A DNA stretch of 64,000 bases from an uncultured Oscillospiraceae bacterium (GCA_900540535.1 UQGM01000003.1:1-64000); one strand, 5' to 3'. Counted from the stretch's first letter, positions 31,102-38,814 are shown. Made by a program: numbers and translations. The notes: generated by a model from the sequence alone, not told the origin.

Positions 31102-32333
31102 TTTCTGTTCTCCTTATGCTGTACTGCTCCCCTGGTTTCTCTGAATTTTCCCGGGGAAATTCCCATGGTCTTTTTGAAGACCTTTGTAAAATAACTCTGA
31201 TCGTCAAAACCTGTAAGCATGGCAATATCCGCTAAGGATAAGTCGTCGTTTAAAAGATAAGCTTTGCTTTTTTCTATTCGGAGCTTATTTGTATAGCTTG
31301 TAAAGGTACAATTGAGCTCCTCTTTGAAAATTCTGCTAAGATACGATTTACTAAGATGTACATAATCCGCCACTTTATCAAGACTTATTTTTTCGCAGTA
31401 ATGCTCCTTTATATAATCAATGGCCTTATATATAACGTCAACATGCTTTATGTTGTCAAAATCAAAGACGCAGCTTATAAATCTGTGGATAACATTAGTG
31501 AGAAGCCGGCTTATTTTTTCCATATCGTCAAGGCGTTCTATCTCATTGAGATACTTTGCATTGAGCCAGAAAATCTGATGAATATCTGCGCCAGCATCTA
31601 TTGTTGCTCTCGAAAGCACCACAACAAGCTCCACTATTCTCGCTTTAAGAGCAGTGCTGTCTCCGCCGGAGCTGAAATATATATGACCGAGCAGCGTATT
31701 GAGAAGACTTTGCGCTCCGTCCTTATCTCCTGCCGAAACCAGCGTCTGAAGCTGTTTTTCATACTGTATAGGGTACGCTTTTTCCTCTCCCTTTTCGTAG
31801 AGATCCGAAACATAGTACATTATGTTATGTCTTTCACGCTGTGTCTGCTCATCCTCACCTGCAAAGGGATTATCCGCAAAGGATGAATAGCAGCAAAGAT
31901 CATGTACCGTATTCCCTAAATAGCGCACTTTTTTAGTGGAAAAGAGAGGCAGGATCGTCAGAAGATGCTCAGGAAGAGTAAGAGCGCATTCACTTAAATC
32001 AGAGGAATTGGACATAATCACAGGGCCTGTAACCGCTCCGCCCTCAATATGTCCGTCTTCGTTTAAAATTGCACAGGCTGAAAAAATAAGTCCCGCCGGA
32101 CAGTAATAGGTGTAACTGGAATTCCAGCGCTCCGCTTCATAGCATCCGTACAGATGAGTGTTTTCATAGGTACATTTACCCTCAGCACTCAAGGGACATA
32201 AATTGGCGCAAAAGGACGGCGCTCCGCAGTGAAAGCTTTTTTCCGGAATACTGTATATACGGCAGTCCACACGGCAAAGCTCTCGCACTCTTTCCGCCTG
32301 TTCAAGATATCCCTCAAAAAAATCTTCGCTCAC
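31098..32333 (-). CDS. PocR-domain AraC-family regulator
   Basis: A 411-residue regulator. N-terminal PocR sensory domain (about residues 1-170): Cys-rich, with FHCGAPSFCANLCPLSAEGKC and YCPAGLIFSACAIL, which may bind a ligand or metal. A helical middle is followed by a C-terminal AraC double HTH (about 300-400): KISLDKVADYVHLSKSYLSRIFKEEL and LSLADIAMLTGFDDQSYFTKVFKK. GTG start with AGGTGA at 6 nt. PocR was named for the 1,2-propanediol/B12 regulator. Here it sits in a corrinoid methyltransferase island and probably activates both arms in response to the methylated substrate. Two 20-bp-spaced direct repeats lie in the divergent promoter region. Confidence 0.9.
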   Translation of the reverse strand: MSEDFFEGYLEQAERVRELCRVDCRIYSIPEKSFHCGAPSFCANLCPLSAEGKCTYENTHLYGCYEAERWNSSYTYYCPAGLIFSACAILNEDGHIEGGAVTGPVIMSNSSDLSECALTLPEHLLTILPLFSTKKVRYLGNTVHDLCCYSSFADNPFAGEDEQTQRERHNIMYYVSDLYEKGEEKAYPIQYEKQLQTLVSAGDKDGAQSLLNTLLGHIYFSSGGDSTALKARIVELVVVLSRATIDAGADIHQIFWLNAKYLNEIERLDDMEKISRLLTNVIHRFISCVFDFDNIKHVDVIYKAIDYIKEHYCEKISLDKVADYVHLSKSYLSRIFKEELNCTFTSYTNKLRIEKSKAYLLNDDLSLADIAMLTGFDDQSYFTKVFKKTMGISPGKFRETRGAVQHKENRN

Positions 32334-32368
32334 AACAAATCACCTGCCCTGTTTTATAATGTAATTGT

Positions 32369-32442
32369 ATCAATATGGTACAAAATAAATCAATATTGTT
32401 CTTGCAAAAAAATGTGATTTTTTGTAAAGTTATTCATATAAT
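32369..32442. promoter_or_regulatory. Divergent control region with AraC-type direct repeats
   Basis: Direct repeats of form ATCAATAT-n-GT-n-C start at 32369 and 32389, exactly 20 bp apart, about two helical turns as AraC proteins use. Downstream, TATAAT (32437-32442) precedes the RACo gene with a poor -35 box, as expected for an activator-dependent promoter. Confidence 0.6.
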
Positions 32443-32462
32443 CCTGCTGTGGAGGAACTGAT

Positions 32463-34016
32463 ATGGCTTATATTAAAATACAAAAAAACAGTGAAGAAAT
32501 AAATATTTCGGCTGAGGTGGGAACTCTCGTTTCAGATATTCTTAAAAGCACCGCCGTCTCCTTTTCTATGCCCTGCGGGGGTAATCACAGCTGCGGTAAA
32601 TGTAAAGTGGAAATAGACGGCACAGCTTCACCTATGGACGAAAAAGAAAGAAAGCTTTTGGGAAGCGAAGCAAACGACAAAACCCGACTCGCCTGTTTTA
32701 CAAAAATTTCAGGTGACTGCACTATCACTTTGCCCGACAGCCAAAAAAACGCCGCCGTAGAAATCGAAAAGGGCAGCCTTAAGGCAAAACATAATGAAAA
32801 ATGCGCTCTCGTTTTCGATATAGGCACTACAACCGTTGCAGGCTCTGTATACGGTCTTGAGCCGTTCAGACTTCTCTGCTCAGAGGGTCAGCTCAGCAGT
32901 CAGCGTCCTTTCGGCGCAGACGTTGTATCAAGAATAGATTACTGCTGCAAAAACGGAACTGAAAAAATAACGGTTGCCATTACTCAGCAGCTTTCCGATA
33001 TGGCAGAAAGTCTTTGCAAAAAAGCGGATGCGTCAAAGAAAAATATTCTGCGTATTGGAGTTACGGGAAATACAACCATGCTCCATATCTTTGCGGGACT
33101 TAATCCCGACACAATGGCCGCTTCCCCCTTTACTCCGAGAAGTCTTTTTGGCACAGTGGAAGAGGCGGATAAATATTTGAGAGATTTTCCCAATGCCAAA
33201 CTAATTTTCCCACCCTGTATAGGTCCTTTCCTGGGCGCAGATATTGTCTGCGCTATAAAGGCAAGTTCCATGACGGAAAAGGGTGAAAATTCATTTATAG
33301 CCGATATAGGAACCAACGGAGAAATGGCTCTTTTTGCTGACGGAAAGCTTTACTGCTGCTCTACGGCAGCAGGTCCTGCCTTTGAGGGTGCAGGTATAGA
33401 AATGGGTATGCCTGCATGTGACGGAGCAGCAGATAAATTCTACATTGAAAACGGCGAGATAAAATGCCATACAATAGGCGAAAAAGAGGCAATCGGCATC
33501 TGCGGAACGGGTCTTATAAGCGCCGCAGCGCTGATGCTCAAAACCGGCATTATGGACGAAACAGGATATATCTGCGAAGAGGGACATCCCTTTACCCACC
33601 TTATAGATTACGACGACAACGGAATATCCTATGTGAACTTCGGAAAAATCAGAATCACTCAGCGTGATATACGTCAGCTTCAGCTTGCAAAGGGCGCAAT
33701 AAGCGCAGGAATACTTACCCTCCTGAAAGAATGCAATATGACTCCTGATGAAATTTCATCCTTCTATCTTTGCGGCGGTTTCGGAAGCTATATTAATCCT
33801 GAAGATGCGGCGGCTATCGGACTTATTCCCGATGCATTCAAGAAAGCTACACATCCCTTAGGCAATGCCGCAGCAAAAGGAGCTGCAATTGCAGTAAAGG
33901 ATGAAAAACAGAACTCCCTTAAAGAAATCGCTCTTTCGGCAAAAGAAATCTCGCTTTCAGAAAATGCGTTTTTCATGGAAAAATATATTGACGCAATGAA
34001 CTTTGAAGTGGTGTAA
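32463..34016 (+). CDS. RACo-type ATP-dependent corrinoid activator (ASKHA/DUF4445)
   Basis: Reductive activator of corrinoid proteins, 517 residues. The N-terminal 2Fe-2S ferredoxin domain has ligands C38-x5-C44-x2-C47...C78 (CGGNHSCGKC and RLACF). A linker leads to an ASKHA ATPase domain: LVFDIGTTTVAGSVYG phosphate-1 motif, IADIGTNGEMALF, and CGGFGSYINPEDA near the end. Such proteins use ATP to reduce inactive Co(II) corrinoid to Co(I). GGAGG lies 7 nt before the ATG. It is the first gene of the plus-strand arm and is followed by a corrinoid protein, its expected client. Confidence 0.93.
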   Translation: MAYIKIQKNSEEINISAEVGTLVSDILKSTAVSFSMPCGGNHSCGKCKVEIDGTASPMDEKERKLLGSEANDKTRLACFTKISGDCTITLPDSQKNAAVEIEKGSLKAKHNEKCALVFDIGTTTVAGSVYGLEPFRLLCSEGQLSSQRPFGADVVSRIDYCCKNGTEKITVAITQQLSDMAESLCKKADASKKNILRIGVTGNTTMLHIFAGLNPDTMAASPFTPRSLFGTVEEADKYLRDFPNAKLIFPPCIGPFLGADIVCAIKASSMTEKGENSFIADIGTNGEMALFADGKLYCCSTAAGPAFEGAGIEMGMPACDGAADKFYIENGEIKCHTIGEKEAIGICGTGLISAAALMLKTGIMDETGYICEEGHPFTHLIDYDDNGISYVNFGKIRITQRDIRQLQLAKGAISAGILTLLKECNMTPDEISSFYLCGGFGSYINPEDAAAIGLIPDAFKKATHPLGNAAAKGAAIAVKDEKQNSLKEIALSAKEISLSENAFFMEKYIDAMNFEVV

Positions 34017-34109
34017 AAAATTCCAATAAAGGGCAGTTTTTTTATATAAATTCTAAGCTGTGTAATGATAAAATGACCTTACAATTACAGAGTATCGGAG
34101 GAATATATT

Positions 34110-34736
34110 GTGAGTACACTTGAAGAACTCAGCACATTTTTACAGCAAGGAAGAGTACCAAAGGTTAAAGAGCTCACTCTTAAGGCCCTTGATGAGGGTA
34201 TCGATCCCAAAACCGTACTTGAAGAAGGTCTTCTCAGCGGTATGTCCGTTATAGGTGAAAAATTTAAGAATAACGAAGTTTTCGTTCCCGAAGTTCTTAT
34301 TGCAGCAAGAGCTATGAACGCAGGAGCACAGATTCTCAAGCCCTACCTTACCGAAGCAGGCGTTACTGAAATCGGTACTGTTGTACTTGGAACAGTTAAG
34401 GGCGACCTTCATGACATCGGCAAAAATCTCGTCAAGATGATGATGGAGGGCAAGGGATTAAAGGTTGTTGACCTCGGAGTTGACGTTCCCGGCGAAAAGT
34501 TTATAGAAGCCGCAAAGGAAAACGATGCAAAGATCATTGCATGCTCTACACTTCTTACAACTACAATGCATGAAATGAAAAATGTAGTTGACCTTGCAAA
34601 GGGCAGCGGCATGGACGTAAAAGTTATGATTGGCGGAGCACCTGTAACACAGAGCTTCTGCGATTCAATCGGAGCCGACTGCTATACTCCCGACGCCGCT
34701 TCAGCAGCAGATGCAGCAGCAGAATTTTGCCGCTGA
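34110..34736 (+). CDS. Methyltransferase cognate corrinoid protein (MtaC/MtbC type)
   Basis: A 208-residue B12-binding protein. N-terminal four-helix cap (about residues 1-85: EGLLSGMSVIGEKFKNNEVFVPEVLIAARAMN), then a Rossmann B12 domain with the base-off/His-on motif DLHDIGKN (D99, H101, G104), followed by VVDLGVDVP, STLLTTTM and MIGGAPV. The protein carries the methyl group between the substrate methyltransferase and the acceptor methyltransferase. It starts with GTG, with GGAGG 8 nt upstream. It lies between the activator and a UroD-fold methyltransferase, completing the methyl-transfer module. Confidence 0.95.
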   Translation: MSTLEELSTFLQQGRVPKVKELTLKALDEGIDPKTVLEEGLLSGMSVIGEKFKNNEVFVPEVLIAARAMNAGAQILKPYLTEAGVTEIGTVVLGTVKGDLHDIGKNLVKMMMEGKGLKVVDLGVDVPGEKFIEAAKENDAKIIACSTLLTTTMHEMKNVVDLAKGSGMDVKVMIGGAPVTQSFCDSIGADCYTPDAASAADAAAEFCR

Positions 34737-34755
34737 GTTTTAAGAGGATTTCCAG

Positions 34756-35829
34756 ATGAACGAAAGACAAAATCTGATTTCACTGCTCAGAAGGCAGGGA
34801 TACGACCATATTCCGGTGGAATTTAATCTCTGTCCTCATCTTGAAAAGGTATACAGGGAGAACACACGCACTCTCAAAAATTACCGTTCATACTTTAAAA
34901 TGCCATGGGAGAGCGTAGGCGGTCTTATTCATGTTCCTGCCGACAAAAAACGCTTTGAGAAGTATCATACTGAGGAAAATCTGGCTAACCCTGATTTTTC
35001 CATTGACGGAGACGGAGTAGGACACAAAAAAACAGCTACATCCATGCATATGACTCAGATGTTCTGTCCCCTCGCTGATGCTGACAGTCTCGAACAAATT
35101 GACGAATATCCTTTAAGTATCCTTGACGAATCAAAAAGCCTTAAGGCACTTAAAGCAGCAGTAAGACTTACACATCTTAAAGGTCTTGCAGCAGTGGGAA
35201 ATATGCAGTGCACAATTTGGGAAACGGCCTGGTATATCAGAGGAATGGAAAACCTCATGATGGACATGATGTGTGAAGATCCTATGGCGGAGCATCTTCT
35301 CGATAAAGTCACAGAGCGCTCTCTTAAACGTGCGGTAGCTTACGCCAAAGCCGGAGTAGACATCCTCTTTTTAGGCGATGACATCGGTATGCAAAACAGC
35401 ATAATGATGAGTGAAGAAATGTACTGCACCTGGCTCAAACCAAGGCTCGCAAAGATAATTTCTGCTGCAAAGGCAGTAAATCCAAATCTTATTGTCTTTT
35501 ATCATTCCTGCGGTTTTGTAACCCCCTTTATTCCTCATCTTATAGATGCAGGCGTTGACGTTTTAAATCCGGTACAGCCCGAATGCATGAACTTTGAAGA
35601 AATTCACGAAGCTTACAGCGACAAAATTTCATTTAACGGAACTATCGGAACTCAGTCAACAATGCCTTTCGGAACCCCTGCCGATGTAAGAAGAGAAGTT
35701 GAAAAGAATCTTAAAATAGCCGGCGACAAAGGTGGTCTCTTCGTCTCCCCCACTCATCTCCTTGAACCGGAAGTACCGTGGGAAAACATATTGGCTTATG
35801 TAGACGCTTGCAGACATTTCTGCGGATAA
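34756..35829 (+). CDS. UroD-fold methyltransferase, candidate substrate:corrinoid enzyme
   Basis: A 357-residue uroporphyrinogen-decarboxylase-family protein, clearly different from the MtaA-like one. It keeps H-x-C-G (YHSCGFVTPF) but at the position of the third MtaA ligand reads FVSPTHLLEPEVPW, with no Cys. UroD-fold enzymes in acetogens (for instance the MtvB type) demethylate methoxy-aromatics or other methyl donors onto a corrinoid protein. Its position 19 nt after the corrinoid gene makes it the likely methyl-donor enzyme. It contains no heme-biosynthetic neighbours, so true uroporphyrinogen decarboxylation is improbable. The donor cannot be read from the sequence. AAGAGGA precedes the ATG. 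Confidence 0.85.
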   Translation: MNERQNLISLLRRQGYDHIPVEFNLCPHLEKVYRENTRTLKNYRSYFKMPWESVGGLIHVPADKKRFEKYHTEENLANPDFSIDGDGVGHKKTATSMHMTQMFCPLADADSLEQIDEYPLSILDESKSLKALKAAVRLTHLKGLAAVGNMQCTIWETAWYIRGMENLMMDMMCEDPMAEHLLDKVTERSLKRAVAYAKAGVDILFLGDDIGMQNSIMMSEEMYCTWLKPRLAKIISAAKAVNPNLIVFYHSCGFVTPFIPHLIDAGVDVLNPVQPECMNFEEIHEAYSDKISFNGTIGTQSTMPFGTPADVRREVEKNLKIAGDKGGLFVSPTHLLEPEVPWENILAYVDACRHFCG

Positions 35830-35833
35830 TTTA

Positions 35834-35870
35834 AAATCTCCAAGTACAGTTAAGTACCTGGAGATTTTTT
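35834..35870. terminator. Terminator after the corrinoid island
   Basis: Stem AAATCTCCA-GTAC/GTAC-TGGAGATTT with one mismatch and six Ts. It also faces the convergent XRE gene. Confidence 0.9.
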
Positions 35871-35873
35871 GAT

Positions 35874-36083
35874 TCATTTTGAAAAATCAAGGCACAAAAC
35901 GTAATCTGCACTCACTTTGTAAAACTTGCAAAGTGTAATCAAATGACGTATCGGCAGTTCATTTTCTCCGTTTTCATAACGTGAATAAACCTGCTGTGTT
36001 GTGCCCAAAATTTTTGCAACCTCACTTTGCGTCAGGTCGTTGTCCTCTCTCAACTCCCTGATCACATCAACATAGCTTCTCAT
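35874..36083 (-). CDS. Small XRE-family regulator
   Basis: A 69-residue single-domain Cro/CI HTH: VDVIRELREDNDLTQSEVAKIL, then TQQVYSRYENGENELPI (recognition helix) and FYKVSADYVLCLD. The ATG at 36083 has GAGGTGG just upstream; an ATG 12 nt further up would overlap the ribosome binding site. It has no sensory domain. The upstream region carries two inverted repeats (36123-36138 and 36141-36170) suited to autoregulation. Its relation to the corrinoid island or to spoVT is not evident. Confidence 0.85.
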   Translation of the reverse strand: MRSYVDVIRELREDNDLTQSEVAKILGTTQQVYSRYENGENELPIRHLITLCKFYKVSADYVLCLDFSK

Positions 36084-36122
36084 AATCCACCTCATTAGCA
36101 GTTTATGAAAAAATTGTAATGC

Positions 36123-36170
36123 ACATCACATATGATGTATTGACTTTACACTAAAACTGGTGTAAAGTCA
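36123..36170. promoter_or_regulatory. Paired inverted repeats upstream of XRE gene
   Basis: ACATCA-CATA-TGATGT (36123-36138) and TGACTTTACAC-TAAAACTG-GTGTAAAGTCA (36141-36170, 11-bp perfect arms). The second contains a plus-strand TTGACT-17-TAAAGT promoter-like pair (36140-36168) and, by symmetry, a similar minus-strand GTGACT-17-TAAAGT pair. Confidence 0.6.
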
Positions 36171-36270
36171 CTTTGTAATATATTAAATTCTACGTATTTA
36201 TATATCAGTTGTATTTTTGTTATGCTTTCATGCAGTACCACCTGCACGAAATAAAACTCTATAAGCTTCT

Positions 36271-36316
36271 AAGAAATGAGAACAGATTCGATCAGCCGAA
36301 TCTGTTCTCATTTCTT
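36271..36316. terminator. Strong 20-bp-stem hairpin downstream of spoVT
   Basis: A perfect 20-bp stem (36271-36290 with 36297-36316, loop ATCAGC). The plus-strand side is followed by a T-rich tract, so it would terminate a plus-strand transcript best; it also lies 6 nt past the spoVT stop. Confidence 0.85.
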
Positions 36317-36321
36317 TTATT

Positions 36322-36861
36322 TTATTCTTCCATCTGTTTTCCGAGAAATACTGCTGCAACATGAGCAAGCTTAACCTCTGTATGGGTCGGAAGCACTCCG
36401 TCCTCGCCCATAAGCATTATTACAGCGCCGGAGACATCTCCTCCCCCTATTATGGTGCTTACAACTGCTGCATCTCTTGCAACGCCCTCAATGGGTACAA
36501 ACTTTTTGCTGTCCTGCTCTGCAACATAGGATCCTCTGTTTTCCATTAAATCCTCAAGTGCCGGAGTTATTCTTCTTTCGAGAACTTCTCTTTTTGGCAT
36601 TCCGGCGCAGGCTATAACATGATCTCTGTCGCAGATAAGCACAGGATGGTTTGTGCCTTTGCTCAGGGATTCTGCATACTGTGCGGAAAAATCTCCCATT
36701 TCTCCGATTGGAGAATATTTTTTAAAAATCACTTCTCCGTTTGCGTCTGTATATATTTCAAGAGGATCTCCCTCTCTTATTCTCATTGTTCTTCTGATTT
36801 CTTTAGGAATGACGACTCTGCCAAGATCGTCAATTCGTCTTACAATACCTGTTGCCTTCAT
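36322..36861 (-). CDS. spoVT: Stage V sporulation protein T
   Basis: SpoVT, a forespore transcription regulator. The N-terminal AbrB swapped-hairpin DNA-binding domain MKATGIVRRIDDLGRVVIPKEIRRTMRI with GDPLEIYT (residues about 1-50) is followed by a C-terminal GAF-like domain (about 55-179). Length 179 is normal. Next to AbrB-only paralogues, the GAF domain and near-invariant N-terminus make SpoVT the secure call. It adjusts sigma-G-dependent genes late in sporulation. AAAGGAG precedes the ATG. A strong hairpin follows. Confidence 0.95.
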   Translation of the reverse strand: MKATGIVRRIDDLGRVVIPKEIRRTMRIREGDPLEIYTDANGEVIFKKYSPIGEMGDFSAQYAESLSKGTNHPVLICDRDHVIACAGMPKREVLERRITPALEDLMENRGSYVAEQDSKKFVPIEGVARDAAVVSTIIGGGDVSGAVIMLMGEDGVLPTHTEVKLAHVAAVFLGKQMEE

Positions 36862-37114
36862 CTATCATTAATCTCCTTTTATATTTTTTTCTTGCCGTGT
36901 TATTGTTTGTTTTTAAGGCGGATTTATGCAGAAAAAAATCAAATCACCAATGCATTTTATTTTTTAATTTTCAAATGCCATGGATTAAGAATATTCACTG
37001 TGATATACTGAAAAAAACATATTTAATCTTTTGAATTATTGCAAGGATTTGCCGTTTTTATTCGTATTATATATGAAAGGCTTGAAACCAAATTTATAAT
37101 ACGGAGGAATTAAA

Positions 37115-37579
37115 ATGAAAAAAATCATTATTGCCGGCGCTGCACTGGCAGCTATATCTGTTTTTACTGTTTCCGCTTTTGCAGCTGATACTTCAAATGA
37201 AACAAACGCATCTGTACCCTATGCATCAAACACACAATCATCACAGTGTACGCAGGAATACTGTCCTCAGGATGGTACGGGAAATAGGTACGGAGCTGAA
37301 AACGAAAACGGAAATAGTGGTGACGGTGTATGCAATCCCTCATGTCCCCAGAACGGTACAGGAAACAGATACGGTGCTGAAAACGAAAACGGAAATGGTG
37401 GTGACGGCGTGTGCAACCCATCATGTCCCCAGGACGGTACAGGAAATCGTTATGGAGCCGATAATGGAAGCAAAAACACAAACGGGAAAAACGGGATCTG
37501 CAACAGCTGTCAAAGTGAAACCTGCACTAACCTTTGCAGCGGCTCTCAGCAAAGACTGAGACTTTATTCTGAAAAATAA
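37115..37579 (+). CDS. Secreted Cys-rich protein with 27-residue repeats
   Basis: A 154-residue protein with a cleavable signal peptide (MKKIIIAGAALAAISVFTVSAFA, cut near residue 23). The mature part consists of about two and a half repeats of 27 residues (81 nt units from 37262, 37343 and 37424), each with the core CPQDGTGNRYGAENENGN and then GDGVCNPS, so two Cys per unit. A Cys-rich end (CNSCQSETCTNLC) follows. The D/N/G-rich composition suggests calcium or other ion binding and the paired Cys suggest disulfides. CGGAGGA precedes the ATG. It lies just upstream of an ECF sigma/anti-sigma pair, so it may be part of that signalling unit. No known family. Confidence 0.75.
   Translation: MKKIIIAGAALAAISVFTVSAFAADTSNETNASVPYASNTQSSQCTQEYCPQDGTGNRYGAENENGNSGDGVCNPSCPQNGTGNRYGAENENGNGGDGVCNPSCPQDGTGNRYGADNGSKNTNGKNGICNSCQSETCTNLCSGSQQRLRLYSEK
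37262..37470 (+). repeat. 81-nt tandem repeat in secreted Cys-rich gene
   Basis: Units start at 37262, 37343 and 37424 (the third is partial). They encode the 27-residue GTGNRYG/GDGVCNPS repeat. The units differ at many silent positions, so the duplication is not recent. Confidence 0.8.
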
Positions 37580-37581
37580 AC

Positions 37582-38073
37582 ATTAAATTTATAGGCGGGA
37601 GCGAACAGGATGTAAACCGTGCCATAGAGCTTTACGCTGACACGGTAAAGAGAATATGCTTTCTTCATTTGAAAAATTATCACGACACTCAGGATATATT
37701 TCAGAAGGTCTTTTTAAAATATCTGATGTATGAGGGTGATTTTCAAAGTGAAGAACACCGAAAGGCATGGATAATCAGGGTAACGGTAAATTCATGCAAA
37801 GATTTATTGCGGGACTACTACCGCAAAAATACTTTGTCAATTGAAGAGACTGCAAATGAATACGCTTCCTGTGATGAGAACAGGGAAATTCTGAGCGCCG
37901 TATTGGCTCTGGAACCAAAATACAAGGACGTTGTTTACCTTTTTTATTTTGAGGGATACACAGCCTGTGAAATAGCTGAAATCCTCAATAAAAAAGAAAA
38001 CACTGTTTATTCGCTTCTCTCAAGGGCGAGAGAGAAATTAAAAAAGGAATTGGGCGGTGAGGATTTTGAATAA
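37582..38073 (+). CDS. ECF sigma factor lacking a canonical start codon
   Basis: Sigma-70-family ECF regulator. Region 2 is YADTVKRICFLHLKNYHDTQDIFQKVFLKY; region 4 is DVVYLFYFEGYTACEIAEILNKKENTVYSLLSRAREKLKKEL. The conserved reading frame runs unbroken back to 37573, but no ATG, GTG or TTG lies in frame before TTG 37669, which would delete most of region 2.1. The feature start (ATT at 37582, just past the previous stop) is a proposal: a rare AUU start with translational coupling. Other options are ATA 37591, a truncated protein from 37669, or a base error. It overlaps the anti-sigma gene. Confidence 0.75.
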   Translation: MKFIGGSEQDVNRAIELYADTVKRICFLHLKNYHDTQDIFQKVFLKYLMYEGDFQSEEHRKAWIIRVTVNSCKDLLRDYYRKNTLSIEETANEYASCDENREILSAVLALEPKYKDVVYLFYFEGYTACEIAEILNKKENTVYSLLSRAREKLKKELGGEDFE

Positions 38074-38800
38074 AATAAATGAAGCTTTTGAAGGAATAAA
38101 AGCAGAAGAAGAGCTTAAAAAAAGCACTATGGAATTTATTTCACAGCAGCGTTCTCAGCGCCTTAATCCTCAAAAAAATATTGTAAAATATTCTCTTGCC
38201 GCTGCCGCAGTTATTATTTTTACTCTTGCTTTGGGAATTTATGAAATGTGGTTTGTTCCCGTAACAGTTGTGAGCATTGATGTAAATCCCTCACTGGAGC
38301 TCAGAGTAAACCGTCTTGACAGAGTGCTTGATGCAAAAGCCTTTAATGATGACGGAACCGAAATTCTTGACTCTCTTTCAGTAACAGGAAAAAACTATGA
38401 ACAGGCAATCGATACTGTTTTAAATGACAGCGAATTTTCCGAATATTTAAACAGCGATTCTCTTTTGACATTTACTGTTGCTTCTGAAAACGATGAAGAA
38501 ATTATCTCACGCATTAACAGATGTCTTAAAAATGCAGGTCAGCAAGGCATTTGTGTAGCTTCTTCATCGGATGCTGTAAATGAAGCCCATTCACTAGGGC
38601 TTTCTTTAGGAAAATATCAGGCTTATCTTGAAATTTCCCAATATGACAATACTATAACCCCAGAAGATTGCCGTAATATGACAATGAAAGAGCTTAACGA
38701 CCTTAAAAAAGAGCTCTCTCAAAGTGAAAATGATACCGCTTCTTCCGGAAATGGTTATCAGCATGGCGGAAACCATAACTACGGAAAAAACAAAAACTGA
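38057..38800 (+). CDS. RsgI-like membrane anti-sigma factor
   Basis: A 247-residue protein with a short cytoplasmic N-terminus (about residues 1-45), one membrane span (SLAAAAVIIFTLALGIYEMW, about 46-66), then an extracytoplasmic domain with the RsgI-type motif VVSIDVNPSLELRVNRLDRVL. The tail is Ser/Asn/Gly/His-rich (NGYQHGGNHNYGKNKN). RsgI proteins hold their sigma factor inactive until an outside signal is sensed. GTG at 38057 overlaps the sigma gene by 17 nt, with AAGGA at 9 nt, and the pair is clearly co-translated. The RsgI middle domain paired with an ECF rather than SigI factor is notable but is seen in Clostridia. Confidence 0.85.
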   Translation: MRILNKINEAFEGIKAEEELKKSTMEFISQQRSQRLNPQKNIVKYSLAAAAVIIFTLALGIYEMWFVPVTVVSIDVNPSLELRVNRLDRVLDAKAFNDDGTEILDSLSVTGKNYEQAIDTVLNDSEFSEYLNSDSLLTFTVASENDEEIISRINRCLKNAGQQGICVASSSDAVNEAHSLGLSLGKYQAYLEISQYDNTITPEDCRNMTMKELNDLKKELSQSENDTASSGNGYQHGGNHNYGKNKN

Positions 38801-38814
38801 TAATGTTAATACTC

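Noticed and set aside
32334..32462. Cobalamin riboswitch before the corrinoid genes
   Set aside because: The predicted -10 is only about 20 nt from the RACo start, leaving no space for the aptamer, and no B12-box sequence was seen.
34756..35829. Heme-biosynthetic uroporphyrinogen decarboxylase
   Set aside because: It carries H-x-C-G, sits 19 nt after a corrinoid protein gene and a corrinoid activator, and no heme genes are nearby.
37131..37559. Alternative plus-strand frame over the Cys-rich repeat gene
   Set aside because: The other frame has a signal peptide, a strong ribosome binding site and silent-site variation between repeats.
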